Below are positions 56,613 through 64,000 of a stretch of DNA of 64,000 nt, piece after piece. A program made the translations under genes and the position numbers. The notes below the pieces were generated by a model. It was not told the origin of the DNA. It saw only the letters and a list, made by a program, of their open reading frames with translations, and did no database searches. The DNA comes from Cytobacillus pseudoceanisediminis (GTDB taxonomy: Bacteria > Bacillota > Bacilli > Bacillales > Cytobacillaceae): contig NZ_CP097349.1 in NCBI RefSeq assembly GCF_023516215.1, forward strand, positions 3,888,001 to 3,952,000. The letters are read 5' to 3'. The stretch's first letter is position 1; each line of letters starts with the position of its first letter.

Positions 56613-56679
56613 TATCAGCTGCCTGTTTGACAGCTGATAGAATCATAACTTTCACTGTGCTGATCCAGCACTGTGAAAG
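56613..56679 (-). other. Two stem-loops between dppD and dppE
   Basis: Stem 1: TATCAGCTG/CAGCTGATA (56613-56639). Stem 2: 13-bp arms CTTTCACTGTGCT/AGCACTGTGAAAG with one mismatch (56649-56679). Neither has a T-tract, so they are more likely RNA-processing or stability elements than terminators, perhaps raising dppE mRNA over the membrane components. Confidence 0.6.
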
Positions 56680-56686
56680 GAAAAAC

Positions 56687-57685
56687 CTATTTTACGGATG
56701 CAAGCATTTTCTGTGCCCGTTCATCCTGGAGCCAGCAATCTACATGATGATCACGGCTTATATGAGTTTTATATGGATAAACCCGGTCACATACTTCCAT
56801 TGCGAAGCCGCATCGGGCAGCAAACGGGCAGCCGGCCGGCGGAGCGAATAAATCCGGCGGGGATCCGCCAATGGGAACTAGATCGGCTCCGTCAAGATCA
56901 AGACGCGGAACTGAATTCAGCAGGCCTTTCGTATAGGGATGCTGTGGATTGTAGAAGATTTCCCTTCGTTCTCCGGCTTCCACTATTTTTCCTGCGTACA
57001 TGACGGCAATGCGGTCCGCTACTTGAGCGACAACGCCAAGGTCATGGGTAATGATGATAATGGATACTCCAGTTTTCTTCTGGATATCTTTAAACAAATC
57101 CAATATTTGTGCTTGTATGGTCACATCAAGTGCGGTTGTAGGTTCATCGGCAATTAGTACTTCGGGCGCACAGACAAGGGCCATGGCAATCACAATCCGC
57201 TGCCTCATCCCTCCGCTGAACTGGTGGGGATAATGCTTCAATCTTTCGGACGGATTTGGAATCCCAACTAAATTAAGCATTTCCAGGGCCTTTTTACGGG
57301 CATCCTGCCGGGAAATGGGTTCATGCTGCATAATTCCTTCTATAATTTGCTCCCCAATGGTAATAGTAGGGTTCAAAGCCGTCATTGGATCCTGAAAGAT
57401 CATCGAAATGTCTGCACCGCGAATATTCCGCATTTCAGACTCTTTTAATTTGGTCAGATCCTTCCCTTTAAAAAGGACAGCGCCATCAGCTATTCTCCCG
57501 GGCGGGGAGGGAATCAGCCGCATGATGCTCTGGGAAGTCACGCTTTTCCCGCAGCCGGATTCACCGACAATTGCAAGGGTTTCCCCCTTATACAGATCAA
57601 ATGTTACTCCCCTTACAGCCTGGACTTCACCGCCATAAGTGGTAAATGTGACATGCAGGTCTTTTACTTCCAGTACTTTCTCCAT
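56687..57685 (-). CDS. dppD: DppD, peptide ABC transporter ATPase
   Basis: 332 residues. Walker [10 protein letters not shown], signature [15 protein letters not shown], Walker [12 protein letters not shown], and the C-terminal oligopeptide-transporter domain with [14 protein letters not shown], a probable Fe-S or zinc cysteine cluster. It energises DppBC together with YkfD. Four nt after dppC. Confidence 0.94.
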   Translation of the reverse strand: MEKVLEVKDLHVTFTTYGGEVQAVRGVTFDLYKGETLAIVGESGCGKSVTSQSIMRLIPSPPGRIADGAVLFKGKDLTKLKESEMRNIRGADISMIFQDPMTALNPTITIGEQIIEGIMQHEPISRQDARKKALEMLNLVGIPNPSERLKHYPHQFSGGMRQRIVIAMALVCAPEVLIADEPTTALDVTIQAQILDLFKDIQKKTGVSIIIITHDLGVVAQVADRIAVMYAGKIVEAGERREIFYNPQHPYTKGLLNSVPRLDLDGADLVPIGGSPPDLFAPPAGCPFAARCGFAMEVCDRVYPYKTHISRDHHVDCWLQDERAQKMLASVK

Positions 57686-57689
57686 GCTG

Positions 57690-58646
57690 CTACCTCCTTA
57701 ACTTTGGATCAAGGGCATCCTGCAATCCGTCTCCCAGCACATTAAACGAAAACATGGTCAGGGAGATGAAAAAGGCAGGGAAGAACAGGCGCCACCAGTG
57801 ACCTGATAGAATTGTAGACAGCCCATCATTGGCCATGGATCCCCAGCTGGCAAAAGGAGGCTGAATGCCTAATCCCAGAAAGCTCAGGAAAGCCTCTGCA
57901 AAGATGGCTGAAGGAACGGTAAGTGTCATCTGTACAATAATAGGGCCCATCGTATTCGGAAGCAGGTTTTTCTTAATAATCCTCGAAGTTTTTGTCCCAA
58001 AAGTCTTTGATGCCAGTACAAATTCATAGTTCTTAATCTGCAGAACCTGCCCGCGGACAATCCGGGCCATCCCAACCCAGCCCGTCACAGAAAGGGCAAA
58101 TATAATAGTGAACAAACCAGGTCCCATTACGACGCTGATTAAAATAACAACAAGCAAATAAGGAAGTCCATAAAGAATTTCCACAACCCTCATCATGGCA
58201 TTATCTGTTCTGCCGCCTTTATAGCCGGCAATCCCGCCATAGATGACTCCGATTGCAAAATCAATCATGGCAGCAACGATTCCCACGAATAAGGAAATTC
58301 TTGCACCATACCATGTTCTGGCGAATACATCTCTGCCCAGCTCGTCAGTGCCGAACCAATACTTCGATGATGGCGGAAGGTTCTGATTAGTCAGAGACTG
58401 CTCAGATACACTATGCGGGGAAAGCATGGGTCCAAAAATAGACATAAAGGCTAAAGCAATAAGAAAGAATAGCCCTGCCATTGCCAGCTTATTTTTCAAA
58501 AGCCGGCGCCATGCATCCTGCCAATAGGAAAGGCTCGGCCTTACAACTGCTTCCGCTGCATCCTGGTCCTTGGCCTTAGGCACAAACCAGTCATCCGGAA
58601 TATCGGGTGCAAGGTTGCGGTTATCATGCTGTTTGCGCAGTTCCAT
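57690..58646 (-). CDS. dppC: DppC, peptide ABC transporter permease
   Basis: 318 residues. Polar N-terminus, first helix after RLLKNKLAMAGLFFL, BPD_transp_1 domain with EAFLSFLGLGIQPPFASWGSM coupling motif. ATG overlaps the dppB stop (TAATG). Confidence 0.94.
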   Translation of the reverse strand: MELRKQHDNRNLAPDIPDDWFVPKAKDQDAAEAVVRPSLSYWQDAWRRLLKNKLAMAGLFFLIALAFMSIFGPMLSPHSVSEQSLTNQNLPPSSKYWFGTDELGRDVFARTWYGARISLFVGIVAAMIDFAIGVIYGGIAGYKGGRTDNAMMRVVEILYGLPYLLVVILISVVMGPGLFTIIFALSVTGWVGMARIVRGQVLQIKNYEFVLASKTFGTKTSRIIKKNLLPNTMGPIIVQMTLTVPSAIFAEAFLSFLGLGIQPPFASWGSMANDGLSTILSGHWWRLFFPAFFISLTMFSFNVLGDGLQDALDPKLRR

Positions 58647-59578
58647 TAGCTCGCCTCCTTTTTGTGAAGCTTAATTCTCGGGTCTAAAATTCCATATGCA
58701 ATGTCCACAAGGAACAGCATAATAATCAATATTGAACTGTAAAAAACGGTGGTCCCCATTATGACGGGATAATCACGTGTATTGATGCTTTCTACAAAAT
58801 ACTTTCCCATTCCAGGAATGGCAAAGATTTTTTCAATGACAAACGTACCTGTCAAAATGCTTGCTGCCAAGGATCCCAATACAGTTACGACAGGCAGGAG
58901 GGCATTCCTCAGTGCATGCTTAAACACAATTTTCACTGGTGATAAGCCTTTTGCTTTGGCCGTTTTTATGTAATCCTGCGTCAGCACCTCCAGCATGCTT
59001 GAACGTGTCAGACGGGCGATAATCGCCATGGGCCCTGTCGCAAGCGCCAGAGTCGGCAGTATCATATGCTTCGGACTTGACCAGGTAGCCACCGGCAGGA
59101 TTGCCAGGTTGACAGCAAGCTGCTGAATTAACAGTGTGGCAAGCACAAAGTTTGGCACCGATATTCCCAGAACAGCAATGGTCATCGCTAAATAATCAAT
59201 AAAGCCATTGTGCCGGAGGGCAGCTATGATTCCGAGGGCAATTCCCGAAAAAACCGCCACGATCAATGTGACGATTCCCAGTTCGAAAGACACCGGAAAG
59301 CCCCGTCCGAGCATTTCATTAACCGTCTGGGAAGATTTTTTAATAGATGGCCCAAAGTCGAATGTCACAACGGACTTCAAGTACATCCCATATTGGACAT
59401 AGAGCGGTTCATCCAAATGGTAGAATTTTTCCAGATTTCGCTGAACCGCTTCACTTGTATTTCTTTCTTCATTAAAAGGCGACCCCGGTATGGAATGCAT
59501 TAAGAAAAAAGTCAGAGTGATAATGAACCAAAGTGTGACGACCATTGCGATAAGGCGTTTTATTATGTATCCAGTCAT
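58646..59578 (-). CDS. dppB: DppB, peptide ABC transporter permease
   Basis: 310 residues, six helices. The N-terminus MTGYIIKRLIAMVVTLWFIITLTFFLMH and the loop RNALLPVVTVLGSLAASILTG with FVIEKIFAIPGMG are DppB family marks. It follows dppA by 13 nt. Confidence 0.94.
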   Translation of the reverse strand: MTGYIIKRLIAMVVTLWFIITLTFFLMHSIPGSPFNEERNTSEAVQRNLEKFYHLDEPLYVQYGMYLKSVVTFDFGPSIKKSSQTVNEMLGRGFPVSFELGIVTLIVAVFSGIALGIIAALRHNGFIDYLAMTIAVLGISVPNFVLATLLIQQLAVNLAILPVATWSSPKHMILPTLALATGPMAIIARLTRSSMLEVLTQDYIKTAKAKGLSPVKIVFKHALRNALLPVVTVLGSLAASILTGTFVIEKIFAIPGMGKYFVESINTRDYPVIMGTTVFYSSILIIMLFLVDIAYGILDPRIKLHKKEAS

Positions 59579-59591
59579 TCATTAACACTTC

Positions 59592-60415
59592 CTAACAGAA
59601 TGTAGTTCTCATGGCCAGCTCAGTCATCACCAGCATTGCCTGGTATGCTTCAAGAATATCCTTAGCCTGATAGCGGACAATGGTTGTATTCTCTTCTATC
59701 TCTGCACCAGGCATTAAAGCAGCCCACTCAGCCTGGCCATAGTTGGCAAATTCAATTTTCAATACAGGGTTTTCTGGCGGAACAAGCGGTTCTACAAGTT
59801 CCTTCCTGCTAAGAGCCTCTGCTGCTTTTTCTCTTAAAAGCTGTCCGGCTTTTGCAGGTGTCAGCGATTTCACGCTTGAGCGAGAAATCGTTTCCTTTAA
59901 ACCGCAGTGGTGACATTCGGGATTAATTTTTCTGCTTCCAGAGCCGCCTGGTCATCTCCGGCCACCATGAGAACAGGTACGCCATGATAACCTGCCACAT
60001 AAGCATTAAAGCCCATTTCCCCAATGGCATGGTCATTGATGTACATATGCCTTACACCGAATATCATGGAGTGGGACATAACTCCTTTCATGGAAGCACG
60101 TGCATGATAACCAACAAACATGGCACCGCTAAAGGTTGAATCAAGCCCCTGAACCATTGAGTATGGCTTCACATCGCCAGTAATCAGCTGTGTTTCTGGA
60201 TGCATCCTTTCAATGAGCAGGTTATTCATTTTCGAGTGGCTGTCATTTACGATAACCTCGCTGCAGCCCTCGTCAAAGGCAGCTGTTACCACATGATTTG
60301 CTTCATCAGTCATGATTATCCTGCTGCGTTCATAATTGTGCTTCGAAGAGTCAACATGTGTGTGATCAGCCAGACCCGTTATTCCTTCCATATCAACCGA
60401 TAGATAAAGCTTCAT
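59592..60415 (-). CDS. dppA: DppA, zinc D-aminopeptidase (frameshifted as sequenced)
   Basis: First gene of the operon. MKLYLSVDMEGITGL carries zinc ligands Asp8 and Glu10. Frame breaks at TTAV-stop; one extra base in TTTAAA (59894-59899) restores TTAVLKETISRSSVKSLTP (or V for L) and the end FANYGQAEWAALMPG...TELAMRT, total 274 aa, exactly the B. subtilis length. The decameric enzyme cleaves D-Ala-D-Ala and other D-amino-acid peptides in the cytosol. Confidence 0.93.
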
Positions 60416-60452
60416 TAAAAATCCCCCAAATATTATATTGTTATAGTTTTAT

Positions 60453-60481
60453 ATTATAGATTATTTGATATTTTCTGTAAA
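60453..60481 (-). promoter_or_regulatory. Sigma-A promoter of the dpp operon
   Basis: Minus strand TTTACA (60476-60481), 17-nt spacer, TATAAT (60453-60458), 38 nt before the dppA start; GGGGGA is the ribosome site. Confidence 0.8.
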
Positions 60482-60483
60482 AT
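60469..60483 (-). promoter_or_regulatory. Candidate CodY box over the dpp -35
   Basis: ATTTTACAGAAAATA matches 12 of 15 positions of the CodY consensus AATTTTCWGAAAATT and covers the -35 hexamer. The B. subtilis dpp operon is a classic CodY-repressed operon. Confidence 0.6.
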
Positions 60484-60514
60484 TAGCCTGTAATCTACCT
60501 TTTATACAGGCAGA

Positions 60515-60569
60515 ATGCAAAAAATCCAGCTATCGGAGAAAATAATGCTTTTCTCTGATAGCTGGATTT
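60515..60569 (-). terminator. Terminator after the DUF3870 gene
   Basis: Minus-strand long stem AAATCCAGCTATC/GATAGCTGGATTT, extended by an AGAGAAAA/TTTTCTC part, then TTTTTGC. Very strong. Confidence 0.88.
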
Positions 60570-60596
60570 CATCTGCGGAAAACAGAAAAAGCAGCT

Positions 60597-60914
60597 CTAC
60601 TTATTCATAATTTGTGTATATTTTATATGGGCATTTTTAAAGGCAACCATTAGTGCCTTTTGAGAGGAGCCGAAGTAGCGGCTTTCGATTTCTTCCGTTA
60701 CCTTGTCAGCTTCCAGTATGGATTTGCCGACAAATATTGATTTAATAAATAATGAGGTTAAGTTAATGGTAGATGAACATTCTGCATCTACAATTTCATC
60801 TGTTTCCCTGTCAATTACAAGACCTATAAAGAAGCCATTGTATTTTTGCATAATCGGATTGTTCAATGATGTTTTGCTGTCCCCGATGATATAGACGGTA
60901 TTTTGTCTGTACAT
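60597..60914 (-). CDS. DUF3870 protein
   Basis: 105 residues. NTVYIIGDSKTSLNNPIMQKYN, the GLVIDRETDEIVDAECSSTI segment and SIFVGKSI match DUF3870, small Firmicutes proteins of unknown function, often next to catabolic or amidohydrolase genes. No signal or membrane segment. Promoter -10 TATAAT at 60977-60982 with a palindrome over the -35 region. Confidence 0.82.
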   Translation of the reverse strand: MYRQNTVYIIGDSKTSLNNPIMQKYNGFFIGLVIDRETDEIVDAECSSTINLTSLFIKSIFVGKSILEADKVTEEIESRYFGSSQKALMVAFKNAHIKYTQIMNK

Positions 60915-60976
60915 GAACTTGCCTCCTGCAGAACCGGATATTATATGAGGCGTTTATGAGGTTATCATAAACATTC

Positions 60977-61031
60977 ATTATAATGCATGGCCCGTACCAA
61001 AATTGTAATACAACAGAAGCTGTATTACAAT
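60977..61031 (-). promoter_or_regulatory. -10 element and palindromic operator upstream of the DUF3870 gene
   Basis: TATAAT on the minus strand at 60977-60982. Upstream a perfect inverted repeat ATTGTAATACA-N8-TGTATTACAAT (61002-61031) overlaps where the -35 should be. It has no T-tract and looks like a repressor operator for an unknown regulator. Confidence 0.55.
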
Positions 61032-61156
61032 CACTTTTCAATACTTTTCTAAATATTTTATCAATTAAGGCTGTTCCTTCTCATTATTACATTATCAGTT
61101 TTCAGAGCTGATTTGCCCTGCAAGTCTCAGTGCATACTGAAGCAGGTTCTCCCCGC

Positions 61157-62296
61157 TCATAAGTTTGTCTCCCCCACCCTGTGCAAATTGAGGATTCCCC
61201 CGCCTTTTCCGTTAATCTTCTGCAAAAGTTCTGCAGCCAGGCCCTTCATATCAGACCCGGAATCTGCTCCACTGGCGCAAACAAATTGAAGTTTATCGGC
61301 GGTTTCATTGATTAGGATAACAACAGCATTTTCAGATTGGGATGCGATTAGGCGGGCCAGTTTCTGCAGCTCCTGGATGGATCGTCCCTCAAAGACCTTG
61401 CTGGTACACTCCCCGTTTCCTGCTATGAACAATTCTTTTGCTTCATAAGCTAACAGCGCTTCCTTTGCTGCTTCCAGCTGTTTCTCCAGGTTCTTCCCAT
61501 TTTCAATCAAACGGCTGGCTGCTGAAGGCAAGTCCTCTTCTGATGCATTAAGAAGCTGACTAAGATTTTTTGTAATTTCATGTTTGCTCTGAAGCTGCGC
61601 AAGGATCCGATTCCCGCAGATAAACTGCACACGGATTTTCTTCTTTTGGCGTTCCCAGTCTAATACTTTAATGCCGGCAACCTGGCCGGTTGAAGATGGG
61701 TGGGTTCCGCCGCATCCGTTATAATCAAATTCCGGGATCATCACAAGCCGAATGTCTTCCCTGACAGACAGCTGCTTGCGGAGCGGAAATTGGGAAGCTT
61801 CTTCCGCACTCACCCACCTGGCTTCTATTGGCCGGTTCTCAAGAATGATGCGATTCGCCAGCCTCTCCGCTTCTTCTGCATGCCGGACCGGTAATTCACT
61901 GATATCCAGATCAATGGTTAATGTTTCTTTACCTAAATGAAAGCTGACCGTTTTATAGCCGTAAAGCTCTTCAAAGGCAGCCGATAAAATATGCTGTCCT
62001 GCATGCTGCTGCATATGGTCAAACCGTCTGTTCCAATCTATTTCTCCTGAGATACTGGAAATGGAGGGGTCCAATTCCCTTTCTAAATAATGACGGATTT
62101 CCCCTTCCGCTTCTTCAACATCCAACACTTTTACGCCATTAAGTGTTCCCTCATCATGAGGCTGTCCTCCGCCAGTTGGGTAAAAGGCCGTTTCTTTCAG
62201 GACGGCATATATCTTTTCCTTGTCATCTTCTCCCTGATAGACAAGTTCCGTTTCAAATGTTTGGATATATGGATCTTCATAATAAAGTTTATTCAA
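61157..62296 (-). CDS. AlaX-type alanyl-tRNA editing protein with DHHA1 domain
   Basis: 379 residues. Editing domain with TAFYPTGGGQPHDEG, zinc ligands HAGQHILSA and CGGTHPSSTG; then a coiled segment and a DHHA1-type C-terminus ending in GKGGGILN. It hydrolyses Ser- or Gly-tRNA-Ala in trans. The long AlaX form. The 61032-61156 gap after it holds nothing clear. Confidence 0.92.
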   Translation of the reverse strand: MNKLYYEDPYIQTFETELVYQGEDDKEKIYAVLKETAFYPTGGGQPHDEGTLNGVKVLDVEEAEGEIRHYLERELDPSISSISGEIDWNRRFDHMQQHAGQHILSAAFEELYGYKTVSFHLGKETLTIDLDISELPVRHAEEAERLANRIILENRPIEARWVSAEEASQFPLRKQLSVREDIRLVMIPEFDYNGCGGTHPSSTGQVAGIKVLDWERQKKKIRVQFICGNRILAQLQSKHEITKNLSQLLNASEEDLPSAASRLIENGKNLEKQLEAAKEALLAYEAKELFIAGNGECTSKVFEGRSIQELQKLARLIASQSENAVVILINETADKLQFVCASGADSGSDMKGLAAELLQKINGKGGGILNLHRVGETNL

Positions 62297-62406
62297 AGCG
62301 AACCAACCTTCCTTGTAACTATTCTATTTTTAAACTACCGATTATGCAGTTACAGGTCAAGCCACTTATTAGTCAAGGGGAAATTATTAGTAATTTTATC
62401 CACGCG

Positions 62407-62432
62407 GTTTATGGATGTGATGAAAAAGGTAT
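62407..62432 (+). promoter_or_regulatory. Sigma-B promoter of the general stress gene
   Basis: GTTTAT (62407-62412), 14-nt spacer, AGGTAT (62427-62432); each hexamer is one base from the sigma-B consensus (GTTTAA / GGGTAT). Confidence 0.7.
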
Positions 62433-62476
62433 GTACACCAATAGATAAGCAATAAATTATAAGGAGGATGATGAAC

Positions 62477-63250
62477 ATGGCAACAAACAAGCATATTGTA
62501 GGTGCATATGATACAGAGCAAGAAGCCATTCAAGCGGTTGAAAAGTTAAGAGCGGAGGGATACCGCCCTGAAGACATTTCCGTAATCAGCAAAAATAAAG
62601 ATGATGTAGATGCCGTTACAGAAGAAACAGGCACAAAAACGGAAGAAGGATTAGCTGCCGGAGCGGCAACAGGCGGAATTCTTGGAGGACTAACAGGTCT
62701 TCTGGCCGGTGTAGGCGCATTGGCGATTCCCGGTATCGGGCCGATTGTGGCAGCCGGACCAATCGCTGCTACATTAACAGGAGCTGCTGTTGGCGCAGGT
62801 GCCGGCGGTATTGCAGGAGCACTTATCGGCATGGGTATTCCTGAAGAGGAAGCACATCGTTATGAAGCTGATGTCAAATCAGGGAAAATTCTTGTGTTAG
62901 TCGACCCTGAAACTAAATCCACCGATTTTACTGACGGCTATACAGATACAAATCGTTCTGTTCTGGAAGGAGACCGGACAACCTATACAAACGCTGATCC
63001 TTTAAACCCCGGGGAGCTTGACCGCGGAACGAATGCTTTTAAGGATAACGCCAGAAACAGCAGCAGTGTTTGGACAGATGAGAATCTGGACTCAAACCGT
63101 CCGCTAAGCGAAAAGCTTGACGACACGACAACAGATGACTATACAGACCGTACTGTTTCGGCCTACAACGATGATGTGGATACCCGCTACAGAGATGCTT
63201 ATGATTTTAATAATGTAAGGGAGAACCGCAATAACCCTTATAAAGGATAA
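62477..63250 (+). CDS. General stress protein 17M-like (YflT domain)
   Basis: 257 residues. N-terminal YflT/GSP17M domain (HIVGAYDTEQEAIQAVEKLRAEGY), a glycine/alanine-rich hydrophobic middle (about 65-120, GGILGGLTGLLAGVGALAIPG) that could insert in or lie on a membrane, and a polar Asp/Thr/Asn-rich tail with imperfect repeats. Start at ATG 62477, 9 nt after GGAGG; two ATGs just upstream are too close. Behind a sigma-B promoter, so a likely member of the regulon of the sigma factor at 4460. Confidence 0.88.
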   Translation: MATNKHIVGAYDTEQEAIQAVEKLRAEGYRPEDISVISKNKDDVDAVTEETGTKTEEGLAAGAATGGILGGLTGLLAGVGALAIPGIGPIVAAGPIAATLTGAAVGAGAGGIAGALIGMGIPEEEAHRYEADVKSGKILVLVDPETKSTDFTDGYTDTNRSVLEGDRTTYTNADPLNPGELDRGTNAFKDNARNSSSVWTDENLDSNRPLSEKLDDTTTDDYTDRTVSAYNDDVDTRYRDAYDFNNVRENRNNPYKG

Positions 63251-63254
63251 AGAA

Positions 63255-63293
63255 AAAGGAGCTTTTCCCAAGAATGGGATGAGCTCCTTTTTT
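63255..63293 (+). terminator. Terminator after the general stress gene
   Basis: Stem AAAGGAGCT/AGCTCCTTT with an inner TCCCA/TGGGA pair, then T6. Confidence 0.88.
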
Positions 63294-63371
63294 GCGTTTA
63301 TATAGATAGTGGCAGCAGCTTTCACATTTCAATACTGGATCTGAATTGAATAAATTCCAGATTTTTCAGGT

Positions 63372-63400
63372 TTGTCTGAATTATTTTTCAAAGTTATACT
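63372..63400 (+). promoter_or_regulatory. Promoter of the DUF4145 gene
   Basis: TTGTCT (63372-63377), 17-nt spacer, TATACT (63395-63400), 47 nt before the start codon. Confidence 0.6.
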
Positions 63401-63447
63401 TAAATGTAATGGAATGGAAAAACAGAAACCTAGCGGGGGAAATGATA

Positions 63448-64000
63448 ATGAGAAGAGTGTTGCCAGCACAAATTATTTCTCATAGTCAATTTGGTTATAG
63501 GAAGATACCATCAAGTGTCCAATGCGAGTGCCCTAAATGCAGTAAACCGAGCCTTTTTACGATAAAGGCAAATTATAATCATACAAGCAAGTCCAGTATA
63601 CTTTCACATGGAGGTTGTTCTGCCTGCAAAAAGGAATCGGTTTTTATCATGATTCTTAATCAAGCTGAACAATCGAGCGACGAGACTATTCTCTATATCT
63701 ATGATCCCAATTCAGCGAAAGAGCTCCTGACTCAGCTTGAGAAAATAAAGGAAGTGCCGGGAGACCTGACAAGAGCCTACCGGTCGGCTTTAAATGTCAG
63801 CTATTCCAAAGATACGGTTGCTACTGCCGTGATGTCCAAACGGGTACTTGAAAGCATACTAAAGAACTTCCTCGGCGAAGAGGTCAAGGGGCAAAACCTT
63901 TCAAAGCAGTTTGAACAGCTGCCAGAGCATGTTGATTTAGCAAGGCCTCTGCAATCTTTAAGCCAGCTGGCACAGCCAGGCAGCGCCTTTTACCAGATGC
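63448..64000 (+). CDS. DUF4145 protein, 3' truncated by the window end
   Basis: 184 codons are visible and the frame is open at the edge. Two cysteine pairs, CECPKC near residue 28 and CSACKK near 60, form a probable zinc ribbon. The TAVMSKRVLESILKNFLGEEVKGQNLSKQFEQL segment is the DUF4145 core. DUF4145 occurs alone and in restriction or abortive-infection loci; no such partner is visible here. ATG 63448 has GGGGGA at 7 nt; ATG 63442 is too close. Confidence 0.8.
   Translation, partial: MRRVLPAQIISHSQFGYRKIPSSVQCECPKCSKPSLFTIKANYNHTSKSSILSHGGCSACKKESVFIMILNQAEQSSDETILYIYDPNSAKELLTQLEKIKEVPGDLTRAYRSALNVSYSKDTVATAVMSKRVLESILKNFLGEEVKGQNLSKQFEQLPEHVDLARPLQSLSQLAQPGSAFYQM

Noticed and set aside
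5232..60415. Programmed frameshifting in rsbW, murF, cobS and others
   Set aside because: Ten unrelated genes each lack one base relative to family frames; no slippery heptamer plus pseudoknot pattern, and orthologs are read without shifting.

Overview
The window is chromosomal DNA of a low-GC, spore-forming Bacillaceae bacterium. It carries cmpA, a complete rsbR-to-rsbX sigma-B module, a PerR box, a CodY-like box, a T-box leader and a B12 riboswitch. The left third keeps the Bacillus subtilis order trnS tRNAs - sprT - cmpA - tex - (rsbX to rsbR) - mazF/mazE - alr - ydcC - acpS - rhomboid - ydbT - ydbS - cshA - murF - ddl. Repeat types and gene content suggest a Cytobacillus/Mesobacillus/Neobacillus-like genus, but this is inference.

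Layout. 1-600: five tRNA genes and a broken tRNA-Lys-like start. 764-3797: SprT-like protein, CmpA, Tex. 3850-8840: sigma-B partner-switching operon with upstream sigma-A and internal sigma-B promoters. 9072-16057: MazEF, Alr, lipoprotein, AcpS, rhomboid, PH-domain membrane proteins. 16229-22850: UV endonuclease, CshA with a long leader, an esterase, a canonical parS site, MurF and Ddl. 23252-28467: transporters, stress protein, VOC, Nudix and GNAT genes. 28472-40945: a 14-gene cobalamin import, salvage and late-synthesis operon behind a cobalamin riboswitch. 40982-49649: an unrecognised protein, a RodA-like SEDS protein, a T-box-controlled ArgS, TauE, PerR-controlled Dps, an EamA exporter, a 52-bp tandem repeat and two small genes. 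49742-60483: a dpp-ykf operon for import and breakdown of (murein) peptides. 60522-64000: DUF3870, AlaX, a sigma-B-type general stress protein and a truncated DUF4145 gene.

How genes work together. Cobalamin or cobinamide is imported by BtuFC with the BtuD-CbiZ fusion. CbiZ, CbiP, CbiB, CobD, CobU and CobS remodel it, PduO adenosylates it, and CblT/CblS bring in and phosphorylate alpha-ribazole for the lower ligand. In the dpp-ykf cluster, DppBCDE plus YkfD import peptides; DppA, YkfA, YkfB and YkfC cut or epimerise D-amino-acid-containing peptides, and a class-A-beta-lactamase-like hydrolase closes the operon.

Quality warning. Ten genes (rsbW, murF, the usp gene, cblT, cobC-like, cobS, cbiP, ykfD, ykfB, dppA) are each broken by one missing base, nearly always in a homopolymer run. 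The set includes the normally essential murF. The simplest reading is homopolymer under-calling in the sequence, not ten pseudogenes. These genes are given at restored full extent.
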